In this document: positions 11,501 to 23,388 of the stretch, piece after piece
Numbering within the stretch: position 1 is the stretch's first letter
How the letters are laid out: each line of letters begins with the position of its first letter
Assembly: GCA_013115135.1 (NCBI GenBank)
Contig: JABANP010000162.1
Location: 39,095-103,094, forward strand
Length of the DNA stretch: 64,000 nt
Reading direction: 5' to 3'
DNA from: Perkinsus olseni
Taxonomy: Eukaryota; Perkinsozoa; Perkinsida; Perkinsidae
Translations under genes and position numbers: made by a program
Notes under the pieces: generated by a model
What the model was told of the DNA's origin: nothing
Databases searched by the model: none
Seen by the model: only the letters and a program-made list of their open reading frames with translations

Positions 11501-14500
11501 TGGGAGCGCTGATGGCATCATTGATGATGCTGCTAAAGAGTACTTTGGAGCAACTGACAAAGAGCTTAGAAGGCCTCTTATGTTCTCCCATTACGGCAGT
11601 AAATACTATACCGAGGTAAGACAGCATTCCCACTGCTACTGCTTCTGCTGCGGTTCCCACACGTGTTGGTTTCTCTCAGTCACCTACTCGTATTTGTTCC
11701 TTCTGCTCAGATCGGCATCGAGCGTTTGAGAGTCTTCGTCGGAGCTAAGTTGGAGGAGTTCTACGAAGAGTCTCTATCTGTCAAGCTATCGGTCTTCGAT
11801 ACCATGCTAGACCACATGACCCGGATCGATCGGGTCTTGATACAACCTCTAGGTGAGAACCCCAGTTCGCTAGAAACCGAGTTGTAAAGCCTCTGGGACT
11901 GTTTCTAGTAGGTCACATGCTTCTCGTCGGGGCTAGTGGGGTCGGTAAAACCGTGCTGTCCAAGTTCGTCAGCTGGATGAATGGTCTATCTGTCTATCAG
12001 CTGAAAGTACAAGTTACTCTAGCAGCCTATGTCCTCGGAGAGATGGGCCATTCCAGGTCGGCAAGTCATATGATCTCCACTCCTTCGAGGCCGACTTACG
12101 CCATGTCATGAAGCGTGCTGGAGTGAAGGGAGAGAAAATTTGCTTCGTCTTTGATGAATCTAACGTGCTCGGCCCAGCATTCCTTGAGAGGATGAACGCC
12201 TTGCTAGCAGGTGGAGAGGTAAGCAGCAATCACGGCTTCACTACCCACCTACACGTGGGACCCCTCAGGTTCCAGGCTTGTTCGAAGGGGATGACTACCA
12301 GATTTTGATTCAAGACTGTCGTACCATTAGCGAGGCCGCCAATACAGCTGACGCTAACGAGCTCTTCGCCAACTTCACCAAACAGGTCTTAGGGGGCTCG
12401 ACTCTGTGCAGTCTGCTGCCCTGCAGCTGCCGCCGCTTCGGGAGTTGAATAGTAATATCCCTATCCTCCTCAGGTTCAGCGGAATTTGCACATAGTCTTT
12501 ACTATGAATCCAGCTAACCCCGACTTTCATAACCGTAAAGCGACATCCCCAGCCCTCTTTAACCGATGCGTGGTCAACTGGGTCGGGGATTGGCCAACTG
12601 ACGCCCTGCTACAGGTGAAGCGGCTCATACGTGCAATTTGGACGCTGGGCATGCTTCAGATCGCTCACGATTCTCTTACCCGCTTGGACCTCCCCGATAA
12701 CTGTTTCGTGTCTGATGATGCTGGTAAGCATAAGCCTAGAGCGACTATGGGCATAGAAGAAAGAGTAATCGCCACCAGCTGGCTGTCCTATCAACGACCT
12801 CGACGTCACTCCGCTTCATAGGCCATATCGGTAGCCACCAGTATGGTATGCATTCATGAGAGTGTGGTTAAACTCCATGATTCCCTTCGGGCCCTCAACA
12901 AGCGATTCGCCTACGTCACACCAAGGGACTACATGGACTTCCTGAGGCACTTCGAGACGCTCTACAGTACCAAACGGGCTGAGTGGGCAGAGCAGCAGCG
13001 GCATTTGAATCTGGGTCTTGAGAAATTACATCAGACAGGGCAGCAGGTGGCAGAGATGAAAGTACGCTGGAATGGTAGTGCCACTGACGCTATAAGGAAC
13101 TTGCTCGATTTTAGACCCAGTTGTCGAGCAAAACAGAACTATTAGCCGAGAAGAATAAGCTCGCTGAGGCTAAGATGGCTCAAATGGTCAAGGGGCAAAG
13201 CGAGGCAGAGCAGAGGAAGAGGGAGAGTCAGTCGCTGAGGGAGAAGCTGAGTGAGGACCATCAGCTTGTAGGCGGCAATGATGCTATCAAATTGAACGTC
13301 CGATGGCAGCCTGTCACGCTGTAGGCCGCCTCTCGTCAAGAAGAGGTGGCTAGAGAACTGGCTGAGGTCGAGCCAGCACTCAATCATGCGAGGCAGTTGG
13401 TGCAGGCAATACAGCGGAAGCAAGTCGACGAAATGAGGTCTCTGCCGAATCCTCCCGCGCCTGTTAAGATCACGCTCGAGGCTGTAGTATGCTTAATAAG
13501 GTGATACGTCATTCTTCTCTGGACTGGATTGATTCATTGCTCGTCTATTAGGAACTATGGTCCAGGTGTGGAACTAACTTGGGATCACATTCGGAAGGAG
13601 CTGAAAGACCCACAGCTTATGGTCACAGTATTACAGTTCAATACTGATGCATTGAGCGTTGCCGCGAGGGAGCGCGTGGAGGGGTACTACTACTCAATCA
13701 GTCTATGCTGGGAGGAGGTGCTGCTGCTAATCCTCTAACAGATATTTGAAATCCTCGGCCTGGGACATGGAACGCATCGAGCGTGCATCGAGGGCTGCTG
13801 GTCCCCTGGCTCAATGGGTGAAGAGTCAGATCAGCTACGGTAAGATGTTGCAGAGTATCGGTCCTCTGAGGGCGGAGGTGGCAGAGCTTGAGGCGCAACA
13901 GAAGGTGTGTCGTAATATGTGCTGATGTGGATGATGTAGTGTTGGCGTGTAGGTGAGCAGTGAGAAGCTACAAGCTAATAGTGAGCTCTTGGAGAAGCTG
14001 GAGAGGGAGATAGAACAGTACAAGGATGAGTATGCCCAACTTATAAGTGAAGGGCAGAGTATACGTGTTGAGATGGAGGAGGTATCTGCTATGTGCAAGA
14101 GGTGATGCAGCTGCTATGGCAACAGACGGAAGCAGCTCCGCCCTCGAGCTTCGGTAATTGTTGTAGATCTTCTGATCTCTTGGCATCTCTAGCATCCGAG
14201 AAAGATCGTTGGGAAATGCAGAAGGAGACTTACAGAGCTCAATCGGGTGAAGTGGCATTGCCCCTCAGGGATCCGATCACCATCGCTATCACTATTCCCA
14301 GGTACAATAATCGGGGATACAGTGCTGGGCGCTGCTTTCTGCACATACAGTGGCTTTTGCGAACATGCCTATCGTGAACAGCTGCATAAGGAGTGGTATC
14401 GTATATTTGACTCGACCGACAATGGGCCAAAGGTGTGGGGGTTGTCAGGAAAACTGTCAGGGTATCCCGCCTGACGAATGTCAGATAAATAGCAGCCTGT

Positions 14501-17500
14501 CCCTCATTGAGTATCTATCCAAACCCGGCCAACGCTTAGCTTGGATTGCAAACCAGTTGCCAAATGATGATCTATCGATACAGAATGCTATTATCATTGA
14601 TAAGTAGGCATCATCATCATACTCATCATCACTACCACCACTCGGGTTGTGGTGACGATCACCGTTTCCCAGGTATATACGCTATCCAATGATCGTGGAC
14701 CCCTCTGGACAAGCCGTCACATTCCTACACAATCAGCATACACTTTCTCCCTCAAGGTCCCAGGGTAAACTGAAGGTGACCTCGTTCAGTGACCCAGCCT
14801 TCACCAAGCATCTGGAAGCTGCTCTACGCTTTGGCACTGCCTTACTTGTCACCGATGTGCAGAAGGTGGACCCAATCATCAACACGGTAAAGGGCTGGAC
14901 GGAGGAGTTGTCTGACGATAGTGCTACATCTCGTGTGCTTCCTTTGAGCAGGTCCTCAATCGAGAGATATACAAGAAGGGAGGTCGTACTCTCATAACGG
15001 TTGGCGACCTGGACGTGGACTACTCTCCTAAACTTCTCGATGTACTGCTCCTTTTCTTAGCCCTACTAGCCCTTAGCCAATACCCCCTTTATTATTTCCA
15101 GGTTTATGACTACTAGGGATGCTGCGCTCACCTTCACTCCTGACGTGGCATCAAGAGTTACTATGGTGAACTTCAACGTCACCAAGGAGTCACTCCAAGC
15201 ACAATGTCTGCATGCTCTGCTCAAGAGTGAGAGGCCGGATGTTGAAGAGAAGCGCGTGAAGGCGCTCAAACTGCAAGGGGAGTTCAGAGTAGTCCTTTTA
15301 CGTTCTTGTGACTATCCTAGGTCAGTAGTGACACTCGAGGTACGGATACGTGAGCTGGAGGATGGCCTTCTTCACGCACTATCTAACGTGACTGGCAGTA
15401 TACTAGAAGACGAGGCTATCGTATCCACACTTGAGACACTCAAATGTGAAGCAGCTGAGGTAATTACGGCATTCATTCCATCGCCATTCTATTGCTGTCT
15501 TGATCGCTATTAGGTAGCAGAAGAGGCCAGTAAAGCCGATGTCAACTTGCGCGAGATTGATGCCGTCTCATCAGCATATATCCCTCTGTCAACGTCGGCT
15601 GCTAATCTTTTCTTCGTTGTCCAAGGCCTGAGTGCACTGAGCAATCTCTATCAGTTTGGTCTGGTTCGCTACTTGGAGTTGTACAACGCAGTAGTGCTAC
15701 AGGAACAACCACAATCATCCTCGCAGTCCGTTACCGGCGCCCCCACTTCCCGCCTGTGGAGTTATCTGGCAGCATTTGGTGAGGTTGGTATACGACTATG
15801 TCGGAACTGGGCTACTAGCTGCGGACCGTCTCATATTCTTACTACGCGTTGCTGAGATAGGCAGTAGTATGTCCTCGTCAACTCCCCCGCCATCTGGATA
15901 TATGCATCTGCTCTCAATGTCCGTGGAAGAGGACGATGAAAAGCCCCTATCCCCACCGGAATGTATCGAGGCTATTAGTGCCAGCCGCGACCAGAAGAAT
16001 TTCATCGCTCGGCTTCTGTCCGCTGCGGCATCCGGTGGTGCCTCGTCGTTTGCTGCTTCCCTCGAATCGAGCATAGAGAATGATCCACAGGGATGGACCG
16101 CATTCCTATCTTCTACTGCTGCTGACACTATGAATAGCATACCGCAGGACGGGTGGCAACAGTCTGAGGACCGGGTATTAGCCAGCTTGGAGAATGTCAT
16201 TATATCGAGATGGATGCGGCCTGACCTGGTGGAAGGGTATTTGGAACGCTATGCAGATGTAGCGCTAGCTTTGGATCCGCCTCTCACATCATCATTCAAC
16301 ACCCCATCTTTACAAGACTCCATCATGTCCGAGTCATTAATGGTAGGCTTCCTCCTTCTCCTCTCTGTTCCATACTCGGACTCTCCCTTCAGCCCAACAC
16401 CACCCTCTATATACTGGCCTGTACTTCCGGATTTGATCCATCCCTGCGTATCGTGGATCTCGCTGAGAGACTAGGTATTCAGTTGGAGACAGTGGCCATG
16501 GGATCTCCAGAAGGATACTCCTTGGCGGACAGAGCAGTGGCAGTGGCCTCGAAGCAACAGGTACTATGTCTGCAGCATCGATGCCTAAGCATTTGAGCTC
16601 TTAGCTGTCATCCTTCTTCAGGGCCGCTGGGCTTTACTAACCAATATGCATCTTTGCTTGCCCTACTTCCGCACGATGGATAGGAAAATTCCCACACAAA
16701 CTCACAATCAATTCAAACTCTTCATCACAATCGATGTTGGAGCGTGTACTGGGCAAGCCCTGCCGGAGACTCTGATGAAGTCTGGTCGAATATTGATGTT
16801 CGAAGCTCCTACTGGTGTTAGGCCGTCGCTTATGAGGAGCTATGCTGAGGTATATTAATGGTAGCGGATTCGCTAGTATGTATCTCCAATATCCGCAGGT
16901 TCTGGTATCAGAGCGAGTCAAGAGGGGGCCGGTGGAGCGGAATCGTCTACACTTTCTTCTGGCGTGGCTGCATGCCATTGTGTTGGAGAGAGTCCGGTAA
17001 GCAGGATCGACCACACTGTATTCATTGCAGTATTCTATACGATTCATCGATCTGCAGTAGACAGACTACAGGTACGCCCCTGTGGGTTGGACCAAGGAGT
17101 TTGATTTCTCAGAAGCTGATCTCTCTTGTGCAGTTGAATTGACTGATAAGTAATGATATTAACAAATCATCGTAGTCGCAAAACCTATGCTGTTGGTAGG
17201 TGGTTGGATGAGGCAGTGGAGGCATCTTCATCATCAACAGATAGCACAACTAGACGAGAGCTTATTAACATCGATCCGGCTAAGATACCTTGGGATGCTA
17301 TAAGAACGACCCTCATCGATGTTGTGTAATACGCAGGCCATGAAGTTAGTGTTACTTTTCTCTCGGATTTAAGGTACGGAGGTCGATTAGATAATGATGC
17401 AGATCGTAAGGCGCTGACCCCTATCGTGGAATATCTTTTCTCACCGGAGGCTTTCCATAAGAATTTCCTTCTCAACCCTAACTCCGAGCCTGTAGATAAA

Positions 17501-17752
17501 GATGGGGTGAGTTACTGGCCATACATTACATATAAGTCCACCGACAGATCATTTCGAACCCTGGCTGCTTCTCAGGCTCTGCTTCATCTACCAGATGCTC
17601 GCAAACGTGAGGACTTCGTTGCCCTGATCGACACGCTATTCGCGGGTAAGCCCACGCCCCAATGGGTGGGGCTGCAGCCTGAGGTTGAGAACTTCCTGAG
17701 GGCTCGGAGAGCTAGCAGATGCCTCACTGAGTGGCTGCAACTTCGATCGTGA
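2528..17752 (+). CDS. cytoplasmic dynein 1 heavy chain, C-terminus missing
   Basis: This is the motor subunit of the minus-end-directed microtubule motor. About 30 exons are joined by mostly 40-60 nt introns. Recognisable parts in order: tail (about 3020-6450, for example [14 protein letters not shown] and [14 protein letters not shown], which match cytoplasmic dynein 1 rather than axonemal forms); linker (6700-8400); AAA1 with Walker A GPAGTGKT at 8485-8508 and Walker B DEFN at 8642-8653; AAA2 P-loop GPVGSGK at 9453; AAA3 GPPGSGKS at 10729-10752; AAA4 GASGVGKT at 11929-11952 with DESN at 12153-12164; stalk and microtubule-binding domain (12960-14240); AAA5 (14300-14880); AAA6 and beyond (14950-17750). 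Single-base +1 frame breaks occur at about 4867-4887, 8418, 8602, 11195, 15033 and 15775. The frame ends at 17752, lacking roughly the last 400 residues of the family. The exons between 2528 and 3000 are not resolved. Confidence 0.93.
10865..10895 (+). other. 31-nt intron in dynein, just after AAA3 Walker A exon region
   Basis: A perfect GTGAGT donor and an AG 31 nt later restore the frame, so that LMMYC continues into [14 protein letters not shown]. This matches the spacing of the family in this region. A frameshift is the alternative explanation. Confidence 0.5.
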
Positions 17753-17892
17753 TGGCGCCACACTCACACCATTACGGCTATGCGGTTATTTCCTGTTCCC
17801 AAACCTAATTCACTGTCATTGCCATCACCATCAATCCATGAAGTTTCGTCAAGATAACGAGCTTTGGTTCGGGTGAGGCCTTCTTACTACGG

Positions 17893-19050
17893 GTCGAATC
17901 TCGTTCAGTTGGACTCTGATGTCCCTATGAGGTTTGGTCGTAAACTCGCCCTAGCTCTCCAAAACGATACAGAAGATGCGCCGTTTATCTCACATAAGCA
18001 TTTGAAGGAGATTCTCAGCCGGCAAGTGCGTGAGATACGTGCCCTGGATGATATGGATGATAAGGAAACTCAAGAGGCTGCTTCAAGCAAGGAGGTCAGT
18101 ATCCTCAGTACCCTTTGATGAATTTCAACCATGTCAGACCATCCGTATCATGGATGGTCATTTCTTTGCTACCCTGGATGCGGATATAGATGCTATGCTC
18201 ACATATATTGGTACCAAGCAGGAGAGTCTAGCCCGGAGTGTTGCGGCTCTAGTGGTTAGAGCTCAACAGGCCGGCTTACTCGACCAGGAAAATCAACCAC
18301 CCAATGGGACGCTGCTTTCTACATTAACTCAGGTAATTCTAGCGCCGAGGATTTCGAATACCTGCTGCTGACGTGGATGATCTCTCAGGTATGCGTTGTC
18401 ATGTCTCAACTTGGCGGCTTACTTAGCGGGTATTTGGTACAGTGCGCTGCCTACTCTCAGTTGACTATGATTCTGTCGGGGTCATTGGCCCTGGGGATGG
18501 ACTTAGCACGTGAATTAGAAACTGTTACGGAAGAAGCCAATAAACTTCTAGCCTATATCGACATAAACGTAGCTGGTATGAGGAAGCTACTCAAACAGCA
18601 TGACAAGCAGGTAACTGGACTTTAGTAGCATCGTGTGAGTATGCTACAGAGATGCGTCAACAGATACCCGCCCAGTACCAGAAGAGGCCTGTTGGTTCAG
18701 CGCCGTATACCAATCATCATAGACTCCTCACTGATGGGGTCTTGAGAGCTGTTACCGAGTTGAATAAGGTCCGGAGTGCTATCCAAGGCCTCTTTCAAGT
18801 AATCTGATGCTGCCGCTATTATTATTTAACTAAGCCTATCCAACGTCCTACAGGTTCTTCAAGCTGTGAATGCCCCAGGCCTAGAACAGTTAGGGTCCCT
18901 GCCTCCTCTAGCTGAGGTCCATCTTGGCTCAGAATGTGAACTTGTGTTGGGCTTGCGAGCCAAGATGCTTCTCTCAAGACAGTCACCGTCAACAGCAGCC
19001 TCATCCCCTCTTGCATCTCCACCTCCAACTTCCTCGCCTATTGGCTGGAC
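17893..19050 (+). repeat. tandem duplication, unit 1
   Basis: Unit 1 of a direct repeat of period 1377 bp, starting near CGAATCTCGTTCAGTTGG. The first SPX exon and the stretch from about 18390 onward are almost base-identical to unit 2. The middle exon (about 18140-18330) and nearby introns differ substantially. Confidence 0.85.
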
Positions 19051-19180
19051 TAAAGCTTCTGAGCAGCAGGGAAGTTGCTGAGGCATTGGAGAGGCAAGGC
19101 TATGGCCCACTGAGTCCCTACAAGCTCGGCAACGATGGAGGGCACCAGCATTATTGCCACCCTCAAATCGCTTCCTAACC
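17909..19180 (+). CDS. SPX-domain protein, tandem copy A
   Basis: SPX domains bind inositol pyrophosphates and report phosphate status. The exon at 17909-18093 encodes MRFGRKLALAL from the ATG at 17927, resembling the MKFGKxL start of SPX domains, followed by FISHKHLKEIL. The next exon (from about 18132) has FFATLDADIDAML and TKQESL, like the FFxxLDxELxK signature. The third (about 18390-18625) ends in YIDINVAGMRKLLKQHDK at about 18554-18610, the SPX helix whose Lys residues hold the ligand. Further exons at about 18628-18800 and 18853-19060 are Ser/Pro-rich and not recognised. No EXS, VTC or transporter domain follows. The unit is repeated 1377 bp downstream. It begins right where the dynein frame ends. 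An upstream ATG at 17838 (MKFRQDNELWFG) could be an alternative first exon, but its phase does not join cleanly. Confidence 0.68.
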
Positions 19181-19269
19181 TAGTTGCAAGGGTATCAACA
19201 CTATCATTATTTCGTAGAGTTTCGCTGCAGATAGTGATCTTGAGTTCGAGCCAGGCCGCATTACGGAGG

Positions 19270-20450
19270 TGCGAATCTCCTTCAGTTGGACTCTGATGTC
19301 CCTATGAGGTTTGGTCGTAAACTCGCCCTAGCTCTCCAAAACGATACAGAAGATGCCCCGTTTATCTCACATAAGCATTTGAAGGAGATACTCAGCCGGC
19401 AAGTGCGTGAGATACGTGCCCTGGATGATATGGATGATAAGGAAACTCAAGAGGCTGCTTCAAGCGAGGAGGTAATAAGAGGCGGATTTACGTTGACCAG
19501 AGAGCATTGAGCTTGTGTATATTTCAGACCGTTCGTATCATGGATGGCCATTTTTTTCTCACACTCGACTCGGATTTAGATGCTATGCTTACGTACATTG
19601 GTACAAAACAAGAGAGCCTAGCCCATAGCGTGGCAGCTCTAGTGATTAAAACTCAGCAAGTTGGATTGCTGGCTCAGGACCGAGACCGCCAACCCCTTGA
19701 CGGTAGTCTGGTCTCCACTCTAACTGAGGTAGGCTGGGTAGTAATGATGACGGTTTCTCGTCAAACCGTATTGTTGTGCGTGACGCGAACCTCAGGTATG
19801 CGTTGTAATGTCTCAACTTGGCGGCCTACTTAGCGGGTATTTGGTACAGTGCGCTGCCTACTCTCAGTTGACTGTGATTCTGTCGGGGTCATTGGCCCTG
19901 GGGATGGACTTAGCACGTGAATTAGAAACTGTTACGGAAGAAGCCAATAAACTTCTCGCCTATATCGACATAAACGTAGCTGGTATGAGGAAGCTACTCA
20001 AACAGCATGATAAGCAGGTAACTGGACTTTAGTAGCATCGTGTGAGTATGCTACAGAGTTGCGTCATCAGATACCCGCCCAGTACCAGAAGAGGCCTGTT
20101 GGTTCAGCGCCGTATACCAATCATCATAGACTCCTCACTGATGGGGTCTTGAGAGCTGTTACCGAGTTGAATAAGGTCCGGAGTGCTATCCAAGGCCTCT
20201 TTCAAGTAATCTGATGCTGCCGCTATTATTATTATTCAACTAAGCCTATCCAACGTCCTACAGGTTCTTCAAGCTGTGAATGCCCCAGGCCTAGAACAGT
20301 TAGGGTCCCTGCCTCCTCTAGCTGAGGTCCATCTTGGCTCAGAATGTGAACTTGTGTTGGGCTTGCGAGCCAAGATGCTTCTCTCAAGACAGTCACCGTC
20401 AACAGCAGCCTCATCCCCTCTTGCATCTCCACCTCCTACTTCCTCGCCTA
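19270..20450 (+). repeat. tandem duplication, unit 2
   Basis: Unit 2 of the direct repeat described at 17893-19050. Similarity ends near 20450, where this copy reads TCGCCTATGAATAG while unit 1 reads TCGCCTATTGGCTG. Confidence 0.85.
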
Positions 20451-20738
20451 TGAATAGTGAAATGACGACAGCAGCAGCACCACCGCCTTGCATCCATTGG
20501 GAATGACACTTGTTGAAGTAACATGCAGGAGTCAACCATACGGCCACAGTAAACTCATCTCTTCCGACTGACTGTATTTTTTCCAGGCAAAACGATTGGC
20601 TGTTGCGTCACTTCCTGTGAGTAACTGGGGACGGCTCTGATGTCATGACCTCAGGATGGTCTACTGGATGCAATCGCTGATCAACTTGCCGCGGCTACAC
20701 TCAGAATGTGCGTGGAGAAACCACAGACACGCCGATAA
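19286..20738 (+). CDS. SPX-domain protein, tandem copy B with extra 3' exons
   Basis: This is a second copy of the unit at 17909-19180, offset by 1377 bp. It has the same exon order: MRFGRKL exon from 19304, FFLTLDSDLDAML exon from about 19528, YIDINVAGMRKLLKQHDK exon ending near 20020, and Ser/Pro-rich exons to about 20460. After that it departs from copy A. A pyrimidine-rich acceptor near 20585 leads to exons encoding AKRLAVASLP and DGLLDAIADQLAAATLRMC with a stop at 20736-20738, which are absent from copy A. Copy B has no independent promoter-like gap, so both copies may belong to one transcript encoding a double-SPX protein. The alternative is two genes from a recent duplication, one of them incomplete. 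Confidence 0.62.
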
Positions 20739-20759
20739 CACTCGATTGACTAACATAGC

Positions 20760-21701
20760 GAGAGCTCGAAGCGACATATCTGCATTCAAATTACTGTAAC
20801 ACATATTAGAAACACAATGGTATGAACAGGAATGCGGTGTAGAGCATCAGGTTGTTGAACATGGTATAAGAATAGTGATAGTTACTGGTAGGGCACCAAA
20901 GTGTACTTCGCGTCAATGCCGTGCGCTACAATCGATTGGATGAGTCGGAACACTATGTAAACAAAAAACACGACGTAGAATACCAGTCGGAAAGCACTCC
21001 TGAAGGAAATCATTCCTGCTCAACGCGTGGCTAGTTGTAGGTCATACTACCAATTTTTGTGATGCTCAAGCTTCTTCCCTTTGAATAGAAGAGTGCTCTC
21101 AAAGAGGTAACTGAAGTAGCAGGCATTGACTCCAGACCTGACTGGCTGAGGTTGGGCTATTACCGTCGGGTGAAGTAATCCCTCAGCATTACTGCTGTGA
21201 AGGGTAGGAAGATAAAAATCCCTATCCAGTCGAAGGCGCAAAAGAGGAAGTATTGCTGAAGCGGCTATTAATGCGAACTCATAGCGGGCAGCCTGAAGCA
21301 CAAAGATAAGTCCACGCGTTATTCGGGTAATGTCACCTGATTTGCGGTATTGCAGAAGTCGATGGGGTTTGTGTAGTCGCTCTCGAGATCTCCAAACTCA
21401 CCCAACTGAAAAGGTTACGACGGTGCAGAGCTGCCTGGTCCACAAGAGTGGACCTCGAACGAGGTGAATAATATGCCGATGTCCGCGAAGTTGTATTGAT
21501 CCAACGTTAGCGATATCCCGTTATTACCATGTATACTGTTATGCACACGAGGGCACACGTGGTGACGAACAAGGCCACATACGCCCAACTGTAGAGAACA
21601 GCGTAGAATATCATATCAAACCAACTGTCAAGAAGTATCTTATTGAGATACGACCCTCGCTCAGGTTCCAAATAACCAGGTGCATACCCTTGTGTACACA
21701 A
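20760..21701 (-). CDS. multi-pass membrane protein, family not recognised
   Basis: Several exons can be assembled on the minus strand. The first begins at the ATG at 21701 and ends near 21531. It contains a long hydrophobic stretch (MIFYAVLYSWAYVALFVTTCALVCITVYM). Next comes GEFGDLESDYTNPIDFCNTANQ (about 21412-21345). It is followed, after a 44-nt GT-AG intron, by AARYEFALIAASAILPLLRLRLDRDF (from about 21301). Then comes VNACYFSYLFESTLLFKGKKLEHH (about 21130-21054), and after a short int‌ron MISFRSAFRLVFYVVFFVYIVFRLI (about 21015-20900). At least three segments are hydrophobic enough to cross a membrane. A cation-channel relationship was considered, but no diagnostic pore motif is visible. 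It is convergent with the SPX gene. Confidence 0.5.
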
Positions 21702-21865
21702 AACATGAGGCCCTAGCGTCTCCTCAAGGCCTTACGCCCAGTTCATAACAATTACTAACAGTGCCTGATGCAAGAGAGCTTCACCCTCGCTAATGTAAAC
21801 GTTCAAGGGCCTGCCCTCGTTCAACCCTAACGATAGGGACGACATAAATCTTGACAGACTAGGAA

Positions 21866-22336
21866 TTGTCATTGAGCAGGTCACATTCATTTGCTGTTCC
21901 CCGTGCATTCAGGTCCGCGCAGGTTCTATTCCCCCTCCTTGCAGTTCTCCAGAGTATCGACTTCGGGGCACGCATGAGAGTATGCTATCAACCTGGCGGC
22001 CCAACCTCAATCTGTCCTCAACGCTCTCGTCCCCGCATTTCACGTAGTACTACCCAAGCATGCGGTTACCGAGGCCGCTGCCGGCGCCGAGTGCATGCGT
22101 GTTGGGACGCCGCGCGCTCCGTGACGCGATCGGTCTTTACATCGCCAATCTTAGACCAAACCCCTGCGAGACGTGCCGCGTTACACCATATCGAACAACA
22201 GGGCCACCATGGTCCCAGCACACCCAAAGTCCGGCACAGAGCAATCTGGGCTGAACAGCACACAGCTATTGGCCCCAAGACTCTTGGGCCGAGAGTGAGC
22301 GCGAGTTCAAACGGTCGAGTTGGCTACCATCGGTAG
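21866..22336. other. GC-rich non-coding-looking stretch
   Basis: From about 21960 to 22340 the sequence is visibly more GC-rich than its neighbours, with ORFs on both strands rich in Arg, Pro and Cys. These look like products of base composition rather than genes. No repeat ends or RNA gene are recognised. Confidence 0.35.
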
Positions 22337-22867
22337 CCTATCAAATTAACTTTCTATCTTATAATATGTTTTTGCTACGAATATAAAGTCTTGCTACTTT
22401 GGGACGCCTTTCAAGACGAAGTTTCTGCGGCCATCGATGATCAAGAGTCCTACGTCGACGTCGAACAACATGACGACGCGAGAAACCGCTACCGGTTCAG
22501 TGATTACTCAACCGCCGTCAATGCTGTAGCCGACGTCGATGATCCTACATTGTAGGACGATGCTCGTCGTCGTTTCTTCGATCGTCGTCGATTCTATTAT
22601 GCTCGTCGTGGCGGATATGGCAGCAGTGGGGGTCGCGGCGGTCGCAGTGGGGGTCGCGGCGGTCGCAGTGGAGACCGCGGCGGTCGTGGTGGTGCTGGTG
22701 GTCGTGGCGGACCGGATGGTGACGGCGGTGGTGGCGGCGGCGGTAAGGGCGGCGATAATGATGGCGGTAACAGTGGTCAAGGCGGTAGTGGGGGAAGTGA
22801 TGGTGGCGGTGACGGTGGCCGAGGCGGCGACGGGGCCGATGGTGACCGCCCTTTCTTTTTCTTTTGA
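22337..22867 (+). pseudogene. RGG/Gly-rich reading frame with one in-frame TAG
   Basis: One reading frame stays open from 22337 to the TGA at 22865-22867 except for a single TAG at 22553-22555. Before the TAG it encodes acidic sequence (WDAFQDEVSAAIDDQESYVD, then RFSDYSTAVNAVADVDD). After it comes DDARRRFFDRRRFYYARRGGYG, and then about 60 residues of Gly with RGG/RSGG repeats, ending FFFF. The codon usage on both sides suggests one protein. There is no ATG in frame, so it is an internal exon or a broken copy. RGG tails are typical of RNA-binding proteins and of some retroelement Gag proteins, and I cannot tell which this is. The Val/Ala-rich ORF at 22539-22895 is its out-of-frame shadow. Confidence 0.45.
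22625..22687 (+). repeat. 21-bp tandem repeat encoding SGGRGGR units
   Basis: Two exact copies of a 21-bp unit (AGTGGGGGTCGCGGCGGTCGC) lie at 22625-22645 and 22646-22666. A third, diverged copy lies at 22667-22687. The length keeps the RGG frame. Confidence 0.85.
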
Positions 22868-23388
22868 AGAGCCGGAGGGTCCCCGACGAGTGTAATCCTC
22901 TCCAAGATGAATCTACCCCGAGTACTTCAAAATGTGAGTCTTTGCTACTCCGTTTCGATTATCACCCAGTTGTTCGGGTCCTTTCTCTCGCAGTTTCAGG
23001 CGAGCACTATTGTACGTCTCTTTATCTGTGCTACAGGATTCAGTACAGTTCTGAGATTGTATTAGGGCAAGCTCAACGCGCTCACTTAATCCGATAAGTT
23101 CGATCTTTGTTTGATTTATTTGTGTTGCATGAGCCTCTCGTATAATCGGTGAGTCTGAACTTGAAGAGCGTGGACTACACTTTACACCCGGTCTTGAGTA
23201 CTCTGACGGCATGGGCGCCCCTGGATCGCGTCATACTAGAAAATACGGCCTCCTGCGCCCAGAGGTCGCGAGCCGCAGCTAGCGATTTGTAGGAGTTAGG
23301 ACGCGTAGTACGGCGTGGTAGTCTTGAAACAAGTTGCCTCTCCTGAGCTCCAGCTTCAGTTGATTTTCTACTTTACAACTCTTGAAGG
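22868..23388. other. gap with no gene recognised
   Basis: This stretch lies between the RGG frame and the flippase gene. A 99-codon minus-strand ORF (22913-23212) has no recognisable content. The region should hold the flippase promoter, but no motif stands out. Confidence 0.3.

Noticed and set aside
13142..14258. Minus-strand ORFs over the dynein stalk
   Set aside because: Leu/Ser-rich antisense of Glu/Lys-rich coiled-coil exons. The plus-strand reading matches the microtubule-binding stalk.
18919..18931. Spliced-leader-like CCATCTTGGCTCA (also at 20329-20341)
   Set aside because: Only 13 bases match a leader variant, it lies inside the coding sequence of the SPX units, and the bases on either side do not continue the match.
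22539..22895. Val/Ala-rich 118-codon ORF
   Set aside because: It is an out-of-frame translation of the RGG repeat region, where the other frame gives a sensible RGG tail.
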